Below are positions 1 through 7,719 of a stretch of DNA of 19,822 nucleotides, in pieces (the first letter of the stretch is position 1; the number at the start of each line of letters is the position of its first letter). Origin of the DNA: Candidatus Nitrosocosmicus sp. (lineage in GTDB: Archaea > Thermoproteota > Nitrososphaeria > Nitrososphaerales > Nitrososphaeraceae); the NCBI GenBank assembly GCA_030452275.1, contig JAKDMR010000010.1, positions 1 to 19,822 on the forward strand, read 5' to 3'. The notes below the pieces were generated by a model. The model did not search any database, was not told the DNA's origin, and saw only the letters and a list, made by a program, of their open reading frames with translations. A program made the position numbers and the translations under genes.

Positions 1-32
1 GTTTAGAAATAAAATATTTTTTTATTATCTAA

Positions 33-2237
33 TTATCCATAAAATATTTTATCATGAAATTTTGGAATTGCTGTTGTCAATTTTTTTTCTATTGATGAAT
101 ACCAGTTATGTACATCATTTGTAATTGATGGTTTGACGGTGTTAAGTGCTTCTTCGAAATCGATATTAAAGATCATATCCAAATTTTTGTGAATTGCACT
201 AATTGCTGCAAATCTACAAAGGGCCACTAAATCAGCTCCACTGAATCCTTTGGTTAGCGACGATATCTTGTTCAAATCGACATCAGAAGATATAGGCATG
301 TCAGAGGTAATTTTTAACAAAATATCATATCGAGAAATCTCATCTGGTGGATTGACAAATATTATGAGATCAAACCTTCCGGGCCTAAGTAGCGAAGTAT
401 CCAACAGATCGGGTCTGCTAGTTATTCCTATTACTATAACTCCAAAGTTGCCGGAATCATCCATTTCAGACAAGATCTGAGATAAAACTCTTTCATTTCC
501 AGAAACATCATCAGAAGTACGTGGTCGACCGAGAGAATCCAATTCGTCGAAAACAACTATGCAGGGGGAGGAGGATCGTGCTTTCCTAAATATTTCTCTA
601 ATAGCCTTTTCCGATTCTCCTACCCATTTTGATAACACTTCTGGCCCGCGAACAAAAATGATGTTCATGGAACCTTCGTTTGCAAAGGATTTAGCTAGTA
701 AGGTCTTACCACATCCAGACGGACCAAATATTAATGCGCCTTTAGCTGGCTTTATGCCCATTTTCAAAAATTTTTCAGGAGATATGATTGGAGATAATAA
801 GTTTTCCTTAAGAAGGCTTTTTTCTTTAACTAGACCTCCGACCTCATCCCATGTTATATTTGTTGGTTCAACGTAAAATTCCCTTAGTGCAGTTGGTATG
901 ATTTCCTTCATGGCGTTGATGAAATCATGTTGATTAATTCTTATACTGTTCAAAATTTCAGAAGGCACTTGATTTTGGTTCTCTAAATCAAAATCAGTCA
1001 GAGTTCTTCTTATAGATTTCATCGCAGCTTCTCGGGACAGAGCCTTGATGTCTGCACCAGTATATCCATTTAGTAATTTTGCCAAGTCTCTTAGCTGGAT
1101 GTCTGAATCAAGCGGCATTTCATGAGTATGGATTTTTAATATTTCGAATCTTCCATCCACATTATGAATTCCTATTTCTATTTCACGATCAAATCTTCCG
1201 GGCCTTCTCAAAGCGGGGTCCAAACTGTCGGGTCTGTTCGTAGCACCTAATACAACCACATTTCCTCGGTCAGACATTCCATCCATTAAAGCTAATAATT
1301 GTGCTACAACCCTTTTTTCCACATCACCAAACGTATCTTCTCTTTTAGGCGCAATGGCATCAATTTCATCAATGAAAATAATACTAGGAGCTGATTCTTT
1401 GGCTTTCTGAAAAATCTCTCTTAGTTTGCTTTCTGTTTCTCCATAATACTTGTTCACAATTTCTGGCCCATTAATGATATAAAAATTTGCTTTTGATTCA
1501 GCTGCCAATGCTTTGGCAATGAGGGTTTTTCCGCATCCTGGAGGACCAAAAAGGAGAATACCTTTATGAGGTTCGATTCCTATTTTTGAAAATACTTCTG
1601 GATGCCTGAGTGGAAGCTCCACTATTTCTCTCAAACGTGTGATTTGATTTTTCAAGCCACCAATTTGCTCGTAAGTTACGTGGTAACTATCATGATAAAG
1701 TTTTTCCATGCCTGTTTTGATCCCTATTTTAGTAAACTTAGTAATTTTTACCACTTCTCTTGGGGTTGTGCTGTGTACTTTAAACTCCAAAGAGGTCCCC
1801 AAAAAATTTAGGGTGAATTGTTCGCCTTTAGTCACAGGATAACCTTCAAATCGGTTGTTTAGATACAAATTAAATTCATCTGAAAAATTCTTGGAAGTAT
1901 TGCACGACAATATTATTCTATCAGCAGGTCTTGGATCAGTCTTTTTGACCAACACGTAGTCATTCAGGCTGATGCCTGCATTTTGTCGAGTCTGACCATC
2001 AATATGAATACAATTGTTTTTTTTGGCCTTATCCTCAAAACTAAAAACAGATACAGCTGTTATTTTCTTCCCGGCAATCTCTACTATATCACCGTCAGAA
2101 ACCCCCAATTTCTCCATCGAAATACGATCGAGAATCGCTTTTTTCTTTCCCACATCCTTAATCCGACACTCGGCAACTTTCATCTTAATAGTTGTTGCTT
2201 TGTGAGGACCACTGAGAGATTTATCTTTTTTTTTCAA
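33..2237 (-). CDS. CDC48/VCP-family AAA+ ATPase, divergent second ATPase domain
   Basis: This is a double-AAA ATPase of the CDC48/p97/VAT family, which forms hexamers in the cytoplasm and unfolds proteins for degradation or remodelling. Visible in order: N-terminal CDC48 substrate domain (about residues 19-165), D1 with Walker A GPPGCGKT (231-238), Walker B IIFIDE (286-291) and sensor-1 in GATNRPD (331-337), then D2 with Walker A GPSGCGKT (505-512), Walker B ending D564-E565 and the RPGRFD arginine motif (618-623). D2 reads ITSRPD where the family has ATNRPD, so sensor-1 asparagine is serine (S607). The C-terminus ends in KIFYG and shows no HbYX-like proteasome-docking tail. The longest frame starts at a TTG at 2237; the ATG at 2183 (MKVAECRIKDVG) fits the family N-terminus better and may be the true start. 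It follows aEF-1beta closely, probably in one transcript. The family is certain; the specific job of this paralogue is not. Confidence 0.95.
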   Translation of the reverse strand: MKKKDKSLSGPHKATTIKMKVAECRIKDVGKKKAILDRISMEKLGVSDGDIVEIAGKKITAVSVFSFEDKAKKNNCIHIDGQTRQNAGISLNDYVLVKKTDPRPADRIILSCNTSKNFSDEFNLYLNNRFEGYPVTKGEQFTLNFLGTSLEFKVHSTTPREVVKITKFTKIGIKTGMEKLYHDSYHVTYEQIGGLKNQITRLREIVELPLRHPEVFSKIGIEPHKGILLFGPPGCGKTLIAKALAAESKANFYIINGPEIVNKYYGETESKLREIFQKAKESAPSIIFIDEIDAIAPKREDTFGDVEKRVVAQLLALMDGMSDRGNVVVLGATNRPDSLDPALRRPGRFDREIEIGIHNVDGRFEILKIHTHEMPLDSDIQLRDLAKLLNGYTGADIKALSREAAMKSIRRTLTDFDLENQNQVPSEILNSIRINQHDFINAMKEIIPTALREFYVEPTNITWDEVGGLVKEKSLLKENLLSPIISPEKFLKMGIKPAKGALIFGPSGCGKTLLAKSFANEGSMNIIFVRGPEVLSKWVGESEKAIREIFRKARSSSPCIVVFDELDSLGRPRTSDDVSGNERVLSQILSEMDDSGNFGVIVIGITSRPDLLDTSLLRPGRFDLIIFVNPPDEISRYDILLKITSDMPISSDVDLNKISSLTKGFSGADLVALCRFAAISAIHKNLDMIFNIDFEEALNTVKPSITNDVHNWYSSIEKKLTTAIPKFHDKIFYG

Positions 2238-2264
2238 ATGAATCCAGATGCTAATTATTCGATA

Positions 2265-2546
2265 TTATTTCATCTTTACAGATTGTCGGCTAATATTGAT
2301 GACTTGAATTTCTCCTGCTCCCTCTATTTTTTTTATAGATTCTTCTAGTTTTTCCATCTCTCCTTCAGCATCATCTAGTAAGAAATCACCCAAAAGAGCA
2401 TTTAAGCCAAATGCTATTGGCTCTTTAGCGTGTGCCTTCAATTCCATACCATCAGGAACATTTGATTTCAGAACATTTGCGAATGAATCCATATCAGTTT
2501 CTGAATCTGCTGGCAAAATTTTGATCCGTGCAACAAGTCTATTCAT
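2265..2546 (-). CDS. ef1b: Translation elongation factor 1-beta (aEF-1beta)
   Basis: aEF-1beta is the guanine-nucleotide exchange factor that recharges aEF-1A with GTP during translation elongation. The 93-residue product begins MNRLVARIKILPADSETD and continues with an acidic, alpha/beta ferredoxin-like fold ending in VINISRQSVKMK, matching the small archaeal family of about 90 residues. The frame is open further upstream, to an ATG at 2582, but that extension (MRRVWIRGTVVK) is the zinc-ribbon gene read in another frame, so I place the start at the ATG at 2546, five bases after the zinc-ribbon stop. Zinc ribbon, aEF-1beta and CDC48 form a tight run, which suggests co-transcription. No strong Shine-Dalgarno sequence is visible, so translation may be coupled to the gene before it. 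Confidence 0.93.
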   Translation of the reverse strand: MNRLVARIKILPADSETDMDSFANVLKSNVPDGMELKAHAKEPIAFGLNALLGDFLLDDAEGEMEKLEESIKKIEGAGEIQVINISRQSVKMK

Positions 2547-2551
2547 TTTAA

Positions 2552-2731
2552 CTACGGTCCCTCGAATCCACACCCTACGCACTTGTAAGGCCTGGCAAAT
2601 TCTCTACAGCTCTGACATCTCCATATTATAACATACCCACAATTTGGACAATAAAATCTTACACATGCATCGTTGGGCATGATGGGCCTGTTACAAGAGG
2701 TACAAACAGGTAATTGTAACTGCTTTGACAT
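2552..2731 (-). CDS. Small zinc-ribbon protein with four CxxC pairs, upstream of aEF-1beta
   Basis: A 59-residue protein beginning MSKQLQLPVCTSC and ending KCVGCGFEGP. It carries four CxxC pairs (C10/C13, C28/C31, C39/C42, C51/C54), enough for two zinc ribbons, with basic residues between them. It resembles the small archaeal Zn-ribbon RNA-binding proteins (COG2888-like) that are commonly encoded directly before aEF-1beta. The ATG at 2731 lies about 28 bases downstream of a good TATA-like box, and the stop is five bases before the aEF-1beta start. Gene position and the Cys pattern make this a real gene. An RNA or ribosome role is an inference from the family and the neighbourhood. Confidence 0.88.
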   Translation of the reverse strand: MSKQLQLPVCTSCNRPIMPNDACVRFYCPNCGYVIIWRCQSCREFARPYKCVGCGFEGP

Positions 2732-2755
2732 GTTATCTAAAGCCCTGCAAACCGC

Positions 2756-2763
2756 ATTTATAT
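2756..2763 (-). promoter_or_regulatory. TATA-like box for the zinc ribbon/aEF-1beta/CDC48 unit
   Basis: On the minus strand the sequence reads ATATAAAT, centred about 28 bases before the ATG at 2731, which is the spacing of a leaderless archaeal promoter. It overlaps the TAA stop codon (2758-2760) of the upstream reductase gene. It implies that the three downstream genes can be transcribed independently of the reductase. Confidence 0.55.
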
Positions 2764-3948
2764 CTTGCTTAGATCCCTAACTACTTTTCGATATTCATTT
2801 CCCATGAGAGTATGCATCAAATTTATGGTCATACGAGTATTCAAGAAGCGTTTAAGAGCAAATGAATGAAAATCAAAATCACCTGTAGAAGAGATCTTTT
2901 CTATGGTATTTTTTGATATATCAGAAAATATCTTGTCCAAGGCCTTATTGTCTAGCCGTTCAAGTACTCGCCTAAATAAGAGCAACTTATCAAACTCACT
3001 TCCAAATCGGGACAACCAATCATTCTCATATTGATCCAATGACGGAGAATCACTGTCTTCCAAAATAGATTTGGATATTGCACGGCCAGCATAAATTCCT
3101 CCCATTCCTCCCGTATATATCCCACCTGCAGTCGTGGGTTTGGTCTGCCCTGCAGCATCCCCTACAATAACCGTTTTACCTTTGAAAAATGGCTTGACAT
3201 ATCCACTAATCCATATAGGAGCATAAATCTTTCTCACGATTGAATATGGTTTGCCTTGGGTTTCCAAGAATCGTTCAATAGATAAATTAGGATTTATGTT
3301 CTTACCTGCAATACCTACCTTTCCTTTTCCTTCTCCAGTTGGAATTATCCAGGCAAAAAAGCCGGGGTATAGATCAGCATCAAAATTAACTTCAATGGTG
3401 TCTCTCATTATCCATGGGGCATAGACTTCAAACTGTCCCGATGGAATTATGTTCCTCTTGCCTTTATTTACTAATGTTCCAACCCCCCGTGCATCAACAA
3501 AAAATTTGCTATCAAAAACCTTTCCCCCTTGGATCTTAACCTTGAATTGATTCTCTTCAAAATTAACTGAAATAATAGAGCTCCTGGTGTTGATCTCAGC
3601 ACCATCTTTCTGAGCTTGTAATGCTATCTCCTTATCAAAAGATCTCCTATCTATAATTATAACCCTTTGATTTTCAGAATTTATGTCAAAAGAGCTATTC
3701 GGAGTACGAATTATGGCGTTCTTTATTTCATTATCTACTGTTTTCAACCTAGGGATTATTCCGAGACTTTCAAGAGCCTTTTGGCTGACAACTCCCCCAC
3801 AATGTTCTGGGGTACCAATTTCGTGATCTTCCTCTAGAACTAGGACTTTAAGTCCTCTAGACGACATTTCACGAGCCGCCAAAAGTCCAGATACACTTCC
3901 ACCCCCGACTATGGCATCATAAAGATCTGCTTTTAATGCTGAAGTCAA
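2758..3948 (-). CDS. Geranylgeranyl reductase family FAD-dependent oxidoreductase
   Basis: This flavoprotein family saturates isoprenoid double bonds, for example in archaeal ether lipids (digeranylgeranylglycerophospholipid reductase) or quinone side chains. The 396-residue protein has an N-terminal dinucleotide fold (AIVGGGSVSGLLAARE, residues 12-27, a GGSxxG variant of the FAD-binding glycine motif), the family's HCGG motif (49-52), a YPGFFAWIIP substrate-site motif (194-203) and the second FAD motif GDAAGQTKPTTAGGIY (263-278). The length is normal. The start is a TTG; no ATG lies nearby, and a TATA-like AATAAATAA about 33 bases upstream supports it. The gene lies 26 bases before the zinc-ribbon gene. 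Lipid reduction is the most likely role; the exact substrate cannot be read from sequence. Confidence 0.9.
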   Translation of the reverse strand: MTSALKADLYDAIVGGGSVSGLLAAREMSSRGLKVLVLEEDHEIGTPEHCGGVVSQKALESLGIIPRLKTVDNEIKNAIIRTPNSSFDINSENQRVIIIDRRSFDKEIALQAQKDGAEINTRSSIISVNFEENQFKVKIQGGKVFDSKFFVDARGVGTLVNKGKRNIIPSGQFEVYAPWIMRDTIEVNFDADLYPGFFAWIIPTGEGKGKVGIAGKNINPNLSIERFLETQGKPYSIVRKIYAPIWISGYVKPFFKGKTVIVGDAAGQTKPTTAGGIYTGGMGGIYAGRAISKSILEDSDSPSLDQYENDWLSRFGSEFDKLLLFRRVLERLDNKALDKIFSDISKNTIEKISSTGDFDFHSFALKRFLNTRMTINLMHTLMGNEYRKVVRDLSKI

Positions 3949-4346
3949 AATTTATGAATGATATTAGCTTTACAATTATTTATTCTATGGAGTAGCATTA
4001 TTGAAAACCTTCATGATCGTGATTTAAGATTACAAGTTGAATCGGAGGTTGAAAGAGCGTCAGGATTGTAGACCACCCTTAAAAGCTGAGATGAGTTATT
4101 TTCTTGAATTAGATTATTATTGTGTTAATTAAAAGGAGATTCATACAAAGTAAAACAAAAAGGTCATAGATGGATAACATCATAAAAACATTTCAATTCT
4201 GATAAGCATTATTAGATCGTTCACATACTCGAGTGGAATGATCACTCAAACCCGACAATGAGGATAAAAAGCCGGTTTATCCTCATTAGATTGTAATTAT
4301 GAAGCTTATTGTAAAATCTCCCGAATATTCAACACTATGTAGTTTA
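3949..4346. other. 398-base intergenic region, no gene seen
   Basis: This lies between the reductase start and the 3' end of pgk. I see no convincing coding frame or tRNA. It contains a TATA-like AATAAATAA on the minus strand (about 3977-3985) that probably drives the reductase gene, and the perfect hairpin at 4257-4287. The rest is unremarkable AT-rich DNA. Confidence 0.6.
4257..4287. terminator. Perfect 12-bp inverted repeat beyond the 3' end of pgk
   Basis: AATGAGGATAAA (4257-4268) and TTTATCCTCATT (4276-4287) are exact reverse complements around a 7-base loop. It lies about 60 bases downstream of the pgk stop on the minus strand, so a pgk mRNA 3' end hairpin or terminator-like element is the simplest reading. 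Archaeal terminators are normally T-runs, and no T-run follows this one, so a protein-binding site or a small RNA stem is also possible. Confidence 0.4.
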
Positions 4347-5549
4347 TCAATTCCGCAAAATATCTATCCCGGGCATTTCATCTCCAGCTAAAAATCTGAG
4401 CGTAGCACCTCCCCCTGTAGACACATGAGTTACCTCCTTCTCAGAAACCCCCGATATCTTCATGGCCTCAAGAGTGTCACCCCCGCCAATCAGAGTCTTT
4501 ACTCCCCTCCAATATGCCAATGCCATGCTAACAGCAACACTCTTAGTTCCATTAGAAAATATCTCTCTTTCAAAGTACCCCATGGGTCCATTCCAAAAAA
4601 TTGTACCCATGCCATTATTATGAATTTCAAAACTAAATTTTTGAATTGTCTTATCTCCAATGTCAAACCCTTTCATGTTTTTTGGGATGTCCGCTTCAAC
4701 AATCTGATATTGACTACTGTTATCAGCATGTGCCACTTTGTGATCTAGCGGCAGGATTATTTTATCACTATGGTCCGCTAATGCTTTAGTGGCCCATGGT
4801 AAGTAATCCTCTTCAATAAGCGAATCGCCCACAGAATAACCCTTTGCCTTAAGGAATGTATACGAAGCAGCACCACCTATGAGGACCTTATTAGCTTTAG
4901 GTAAAAGGTGATTGAGAGCTCCAATTTTGTCCTTGATTTTCACACCTCCAATTACCAGAGTAAACGGCGTTGAAGGATTTTCTCTCAGAAGGGATAAGTA
5001 TTGCAGTTCCTGTGCAAGATTGAAACCAGCAATTTTGGTGTCAAAATACTTGGCAGTGCCATAAGTAGAAGAGTGTTTCCTATGGGATGTACTGAAAGCA
5101 TCATTTACATAAATATCAGCGTAATTTGCAAGTTTTTCAGAAAATAGTGGATCATTTTTTTCCTCTTCAGAATAGAATCTCAAATTTTCGAGTAACAATA
5201 CGTCACCATTTTTCAAATCATTTACCGTATCCATGGTATCCTTCCCTATACAGTCACCTGAAAAAATGATCTTGGCATTAAAAGAGGATAGCATCTCACC
5301 TAGTTTTTTTGACACAGGCCTCAAAGAATATCGTAAATCTTTTCCAGAAGGTCTATCTAAATGGGATGTCAGAATAACTTTGGCGCCTCGTTTTACCAAA
5401 TATTCTATAGTCGGTATGGCAGATCTTATTCTGTAATCTTCACTAACTGCATCATTTTTAACCTTCACGTTAAAATCAACACGAACAAATACTCTCTTAT
5501 TAAGATAAAACCGATCGTCAAAATCTGTAATAAATCTTATCTCTCCCAT
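4347..5549 (-). CDS. pgk: Phosphoglycerate kinase
   Basis: PGK interconverts 1,3-bisphosphoglycerate + ADP and 3-phosphoglycerate + ATP in the cytoplasm; in an autotrophic archaeon it would serve mainly gluconeogenesis. The 400-residue length is normal. Visible motifs are RVDFN (residues 23-27, substrate binding), SHLDRP (62-67, usually SHLGRP), the nucleotide-binding IGGGDT (354-359) and the C-terminal STGGGATL (377-384). The ATG is preceded by a TATA-like TTTTATAA about 26 bases upstream, so the mRNA is probably leaderless. It is transcribed alone, with about 400 non-coding bases on each side. The SHLDRP variant is a mild oddity. Confidence 0.97.
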   Translation of the reverse strand: MGEIRFITDFDDRFYLNKRVFVRVDFNVKVKNDAVSEDYRIRSAIPTIEYLVKRGAKVILTSHLDRPSGKDLRYSLRPVSKKLGEMLSSFNAKIIFSGDCIGKDTMDTVNDLKNGDVLLLENLRFYSEEEKNDPLFSEKLANYADIYVNDAFSTSHRKHSSTYGTAKYFDTKIAGFNLAQELQYLSLLRENPSTPFTLVIGGVKIKDKIGALNHLLPKANKVLIGGAASYTFLKAKGYSVGDSLIEEDYLPWATKALADHSDKIILPLDHKVAHADNSSQYQIVEADIPKNMKGFDIGDKTIQKFSFEIHNNGMGTIFWNGPMGYFEREIFSNGTKSVAVSMALAYWRGVKTLIGGGDTLEAMKISGVSEKEVTHVSTGGGATLRFLAGDEMPGIDILRN

Positions 5550-5977
5550 AAAATAGAGAAAAATTATTCGTTATAAAATATTTGTTGTGTATTTTTTGTG
5601 TTTAGTAAAAAATAAACCTATCTACTCAAAATTTCGTCACTTTCTTTAAACCCTAGACCCAGTACCCTTTGATGTCTTTTACTTTGGTGATATATCTTTA
5701 AGGTGTTTTTTGCGAAAATTATGAAAACGATCATAAAAGCAAATTAACTTCTCCTAATACCTAATGTCTGGTACACACAGGTGTATGTTCCTATTCGGTT
5801 GAAATTATATTAGTTCCGGGATTTAGAAAAACCAGTTTAATAGTTACCATGTAATTATGAGGCGTAACCTCCAACAACCCAATATAATTTGTTCTCAGGA
5901 ACGTAGGAGGGTATCGAGTTAATTCACCTCTAAACTAGTAAATATTTGTAGGAGTTAACCCTGAATTACCATCTGAT
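5550..5977. other. 428-base intergenic region, no gene seen
   Basis: Between pgk and rpl10e there is no supported gene. The pgk promoter lies at the left end. A 38-codon minus-strand frame (5618-5734) is not convincing. I looked for a tRNA acceptor stem and T-loop and found none. Some short imperfect inverted repeats occur, none strong enough to call. Confidence 0.5.
5571..5578 (-). promoter_or_regulatory. TATA-like box of pgk
   Basis: Minus-strand TTTTATAA centred about 26 bases before the pgk ATG, the expected archaeal position for a leaderless transcript. Confidence 0.55.
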
Positions 5978-6484
5978 TTACGTGGATTCCCTTTTAATAG
6001 GAGTTATTTTAGTAATAGTTGGACATCCTACTTTGCTTGAAGCCACTTTGAATGCCCTTTTAGCTAATTCCAGGTTTTCCTTCGTAACTTGAGCTTCATA
6101 TATGGTTCTTCCTCGTTCAACCCGGGCGGCCAAGCCTGTGGCTTTACCGAATGCTCGTCTCATTCCCTCCTGGAGACGATCGGCACCAGCTGTAGCGATC
6201 ATCTTATTTTCCCTTAAAATTACATGAGGGTACACCCTAAGTCTTGAAAAAAAGCTCATATCACCTGCTTGAGCCATTGTCTTATTGCCGGCTAACCTCG
6301 CAGCTTCAAGAGAGTTGTGACGAATTTGGATACGTTCTGTAACAGTTAATTCAAGTAGGAAATCATAATTACCCTTAGCTTGTCCGGATGCAAACCTAGC
6401 AATCTTAATTTGAGGTTTACCTTTAATATACTCGCGCCTTACATATGGCATACCACGAATTTCTCTATAATTAACACCTTTCAT
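5978..6484 (-). CDS. rpl10e: Large-subunit ribosomal protein L10e (uL16)
   Basis: This is the archaeal/eukaryotic form of ribosomal protein uL16, which sits near the A-site tRNA and the central protuberance of the large subunit. The 168-residue basic protein shows typical stretches: MPYVRREYIKGKPQIKIARF near the start, then SLEAARLAGNK and RLRVYPHVILRENKM, and AGADRLQEGMRRAFGKATG. The length is normal for archaea. The ATG at 6484 is preceded by a GAGAGGA Shine-Dalgarno-like sequence 6 bases upstream, unusual in this window where most genes look leaderless. It is divergent from the endonuclease-like gene, with only 54 bases between the two starts. Confidence 0.97.
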   Translation of the reverse strand: MKGVNYREIRGMPYVRREYIKGKPQIKIARFASGQAKGNYDFLLELTVTERIQIRHNSLEAARLAGNKTMAQAGDMSFFSRLRVYPHVILRENKMIATAGADRLQEGMRRAFGKATGLAARVERGRTIYEAQVTKENLELAKRAFKVASSKVGCPTITKITPIKREST

Positions 6485-6490
6485 AACTAT

Positions 6491-6497
6491 TCCTCTC
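6491..6497 (-). promoter_or_regulatory. Shine-Dalgarno-like site of rpl10e
   Basis: Minus-strand GAGAGGA, separated by 6 bases from the ATG at 6484. It supports this start and a short 5' leader for the ribosomal protein mRNA. Confidence 0.5.
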
Positions 6498-6500
6498 TTT

Positions 6501-6535
6501 AATAAATAAATGAGGCCGAGGGCTGTGATTTATTT
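6501..6535. promoter_or_regulatory. Overlapping divergent promoters of rpl10e and the endonuclease-like gene
   Basis: AATAAATAAA (6501-6510, plus strand) sits about 33 bases before the ATG at 6539. AAATAAATC on the minus strand (6527-6535) would place the rpl10e start of transcription near 6505, just before its Shine-Dalgarno. Each TATA-like box therefore covers the predicted transcription start of the other gene. The boxes are AT-rich, so this is a prediction. Confidence 0.35.
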
Positions 6536-6538
6536 GTT

Positions 6539-7222
6539 ATGTCCTCAGAAACTAATCCCCGCAATGACTCTATAGATTCCGCTCAAACTGGTGGACCTAC
6601 AGATTTAGATTTGGCACCACCTGACACCGAACCGCCCAATGATGAGAAAATCAGTACTGAAGAAAATATCGACTCTAACTTTATGATAGAGGCAGTTCAT
6701 TACAAAAATGAAGGAAAAATAGTTGTTCTTGATCCAAAGCAGCAAGATCAGCTGAGAAACAAGGGGTTTGGAGAGGTTTTTAATAAAGAATACTTGTTAA
6801 ACAGCCTTGAAAGCTTATTTTTGCTTCAAAATAATAAAATCAAGATTTATAGAAACAAAACAGAATATGATTTTTCTACATTCTTGAAGACATTGATAAA
6901 AAAAGATAAAAAGATCTTGACGAAGTATCTGATTTTTAGAGATTTGAGAAGTAAAGGATATGTTATAAAAGAAGGATTCGGGTTCGGAACCGATTTTCGA
7001 ATTTATGAAAGGGGAGAATATAATAAGAAAACGTCAAGATATGTATCCGTTGGATTAAACGAAGGTACTAACATAAAAGCATCGGAATTTGCCGAGTTTA
7101 TTGAGCAAGTGGAAAATATGGGCAAATCGGTTGTAATAGCAGTCGTAGAGCGGAGAGGGGAAGTAATTTATTACAAGACTTCGAAGATGACTTTTTTTGA
7201 CAACAAGAAATCCAAAAATTAG
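6539..7222 (+). CDS. endA: tRNA-intron endonuclease (EndA)-like protein lacking the catalytic histidine
   Basis: EndA cleaves bulge-helix-bulge splice sites in precursor tRNA. The 227-residue protein has an acidic, proline-rich N-terminal extension (1-48) not usual in the family, an N-terminal EndA domain (about 49-125), and the nuclease domain (about 127-220) with FRDLRSKGYVIKEGFGFG and DFRIYERG. The family's catalytic triad is Tyr, His, Lys. Tyr156 (in FRIY) and Lys213 (in VIYYKTS) are present, but the His normally in HSxYLV is Thr165 (TSRYVS). It may therefore be the structural subunit of an (alpha-beta)2 enzyme, or a variant enzyme. Met49 is an alternative start that would remove the extension. 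Divergent from rpl10e. Confidence 0.85.
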   Translation: MSSETNPRNDSIDSAQTGGPTDLDLAPPDTEPPNDEKISTEENIDSNFMIEAVHYKNEGKIVVLDPKQQDQLRNKGFGEVFNKEYLLNSLESLFLLQNNKIKIYRNKTEYDFSTFLKTLIKKDKKILTKYLIFRDLRSKGYVIKEGFGFGTDFRIYERGEYNKKTSRYVSVGLNEGTNIKASEFAEFIEQVENMGKSVVIAVVERRGEVIYYKTSKMTFFDNKKSKN

Positions 7223-7279
7223 TCACATAATTCATTATCTAAATATATAATTCTCTCTTTAAATAGTATAGGTATAGAA

Positions 7280-7657
7280 ATGCCCAGGAATAATGATCCT
7301 AAAGGCCAAATCAGAAAAGGAATTTGCAATGAGATATTTGCAGTTGATAATAGTATAAGGTTTGTTGGAATCGTAAATAAAGAAGGCGAAGTTATAGAAG
7401 GTGGATTCCGAAAGGGGATCGAGCCATTACTTGACGAGAACGAAGAACAGGATATGTATCTGCAGTCTCTCTCAAATATCAGTTTTTTTCAATCATTCTC
7501 AGAAAAATTCGGGCCAGTAGATTACTTGTTGATTAGACAAAAGAAAATCACCATGATAACATTTCCCTATAAAGCTGATATATTATGTTTATCAGTTTCT
7601 TCTCAATCTGATATTGACAGAATTAGGGATGAAACTATTAAAATAGTTTCACTTTAA
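7280..7657 (+). CDS. Conserved thaumarchaeal hypothetical protein, DUF6659-like
   Basis: A 125-residue soluble protein with no signal peptide or membrane segment. The stretches CNEIFAVDNSIRFVGIVNKEG (residues 16-36), GGFRKGIEPLLDE and the later DYLLIRQKKITMITFPY resemble a family of about 120 residues that is abundant in Thaumarchaeota and, as I recall, is catalogued as DUF6659. The alternating strand/turn pattern (RFVGIVNKEGEVIEGGF) is compatible with a small alpha/beta sensory or roadblock-like fold, but that is inference. A TATA-like AAATATATAA is centred about 34 bases before the ATG. The gene starts 57 bases after the endonuclease-like gene, with its own promoter. Function unknown. Confidence 0.8.
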   Translation: MPRNNDPKGQIRKGICNEIFAVDNSIRFVGIVNKEGEVIEGGFRKGIEPLLDENEEQDMYLQSLSNISFFQSFSEKFGPVDYLLIRQKKITMITFPYKADILCLSVSSQSDIDRIRDETIKIVSL

Positions 7658-7690
7658 GGTATGTGGCATTACAATAAACTATTAAATAAA

Positions 7691-7698
7691 GTATTATA
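7691..7698 (+). promoter_or_regulatory. TATA-like box of the 49-residue Cys-rich gene
   Basis: GTATTATA, centred about 25 bases before the ATG at 7720; it fits a leaderless promoter and supports the short gene. Confidence 0.35.
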
Positions 7699-7719
7699 CC
7701 CATCTACCTATAGACTTAG

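Noticed and set aside
10..50. Direct repeat TAAAATATTTT (10-20 and 40-50) near the end of cdc48
   Set aside because: Short AT-only repeat in AT-rich DNA, partly coding; likely chance.
1983..2348. 121-codon plus-strand frame across the start of cdc48
   Set aside because: Lies opposite the cdc48 and aEF-1beta coding sequences and has a composition expected for an antisense shadow.
5618..5734. 38-codon minus-strand frame upstream of pgk
   Set aside because: Too short, no ribosome-binding site, TATA placement or similarity to support it.
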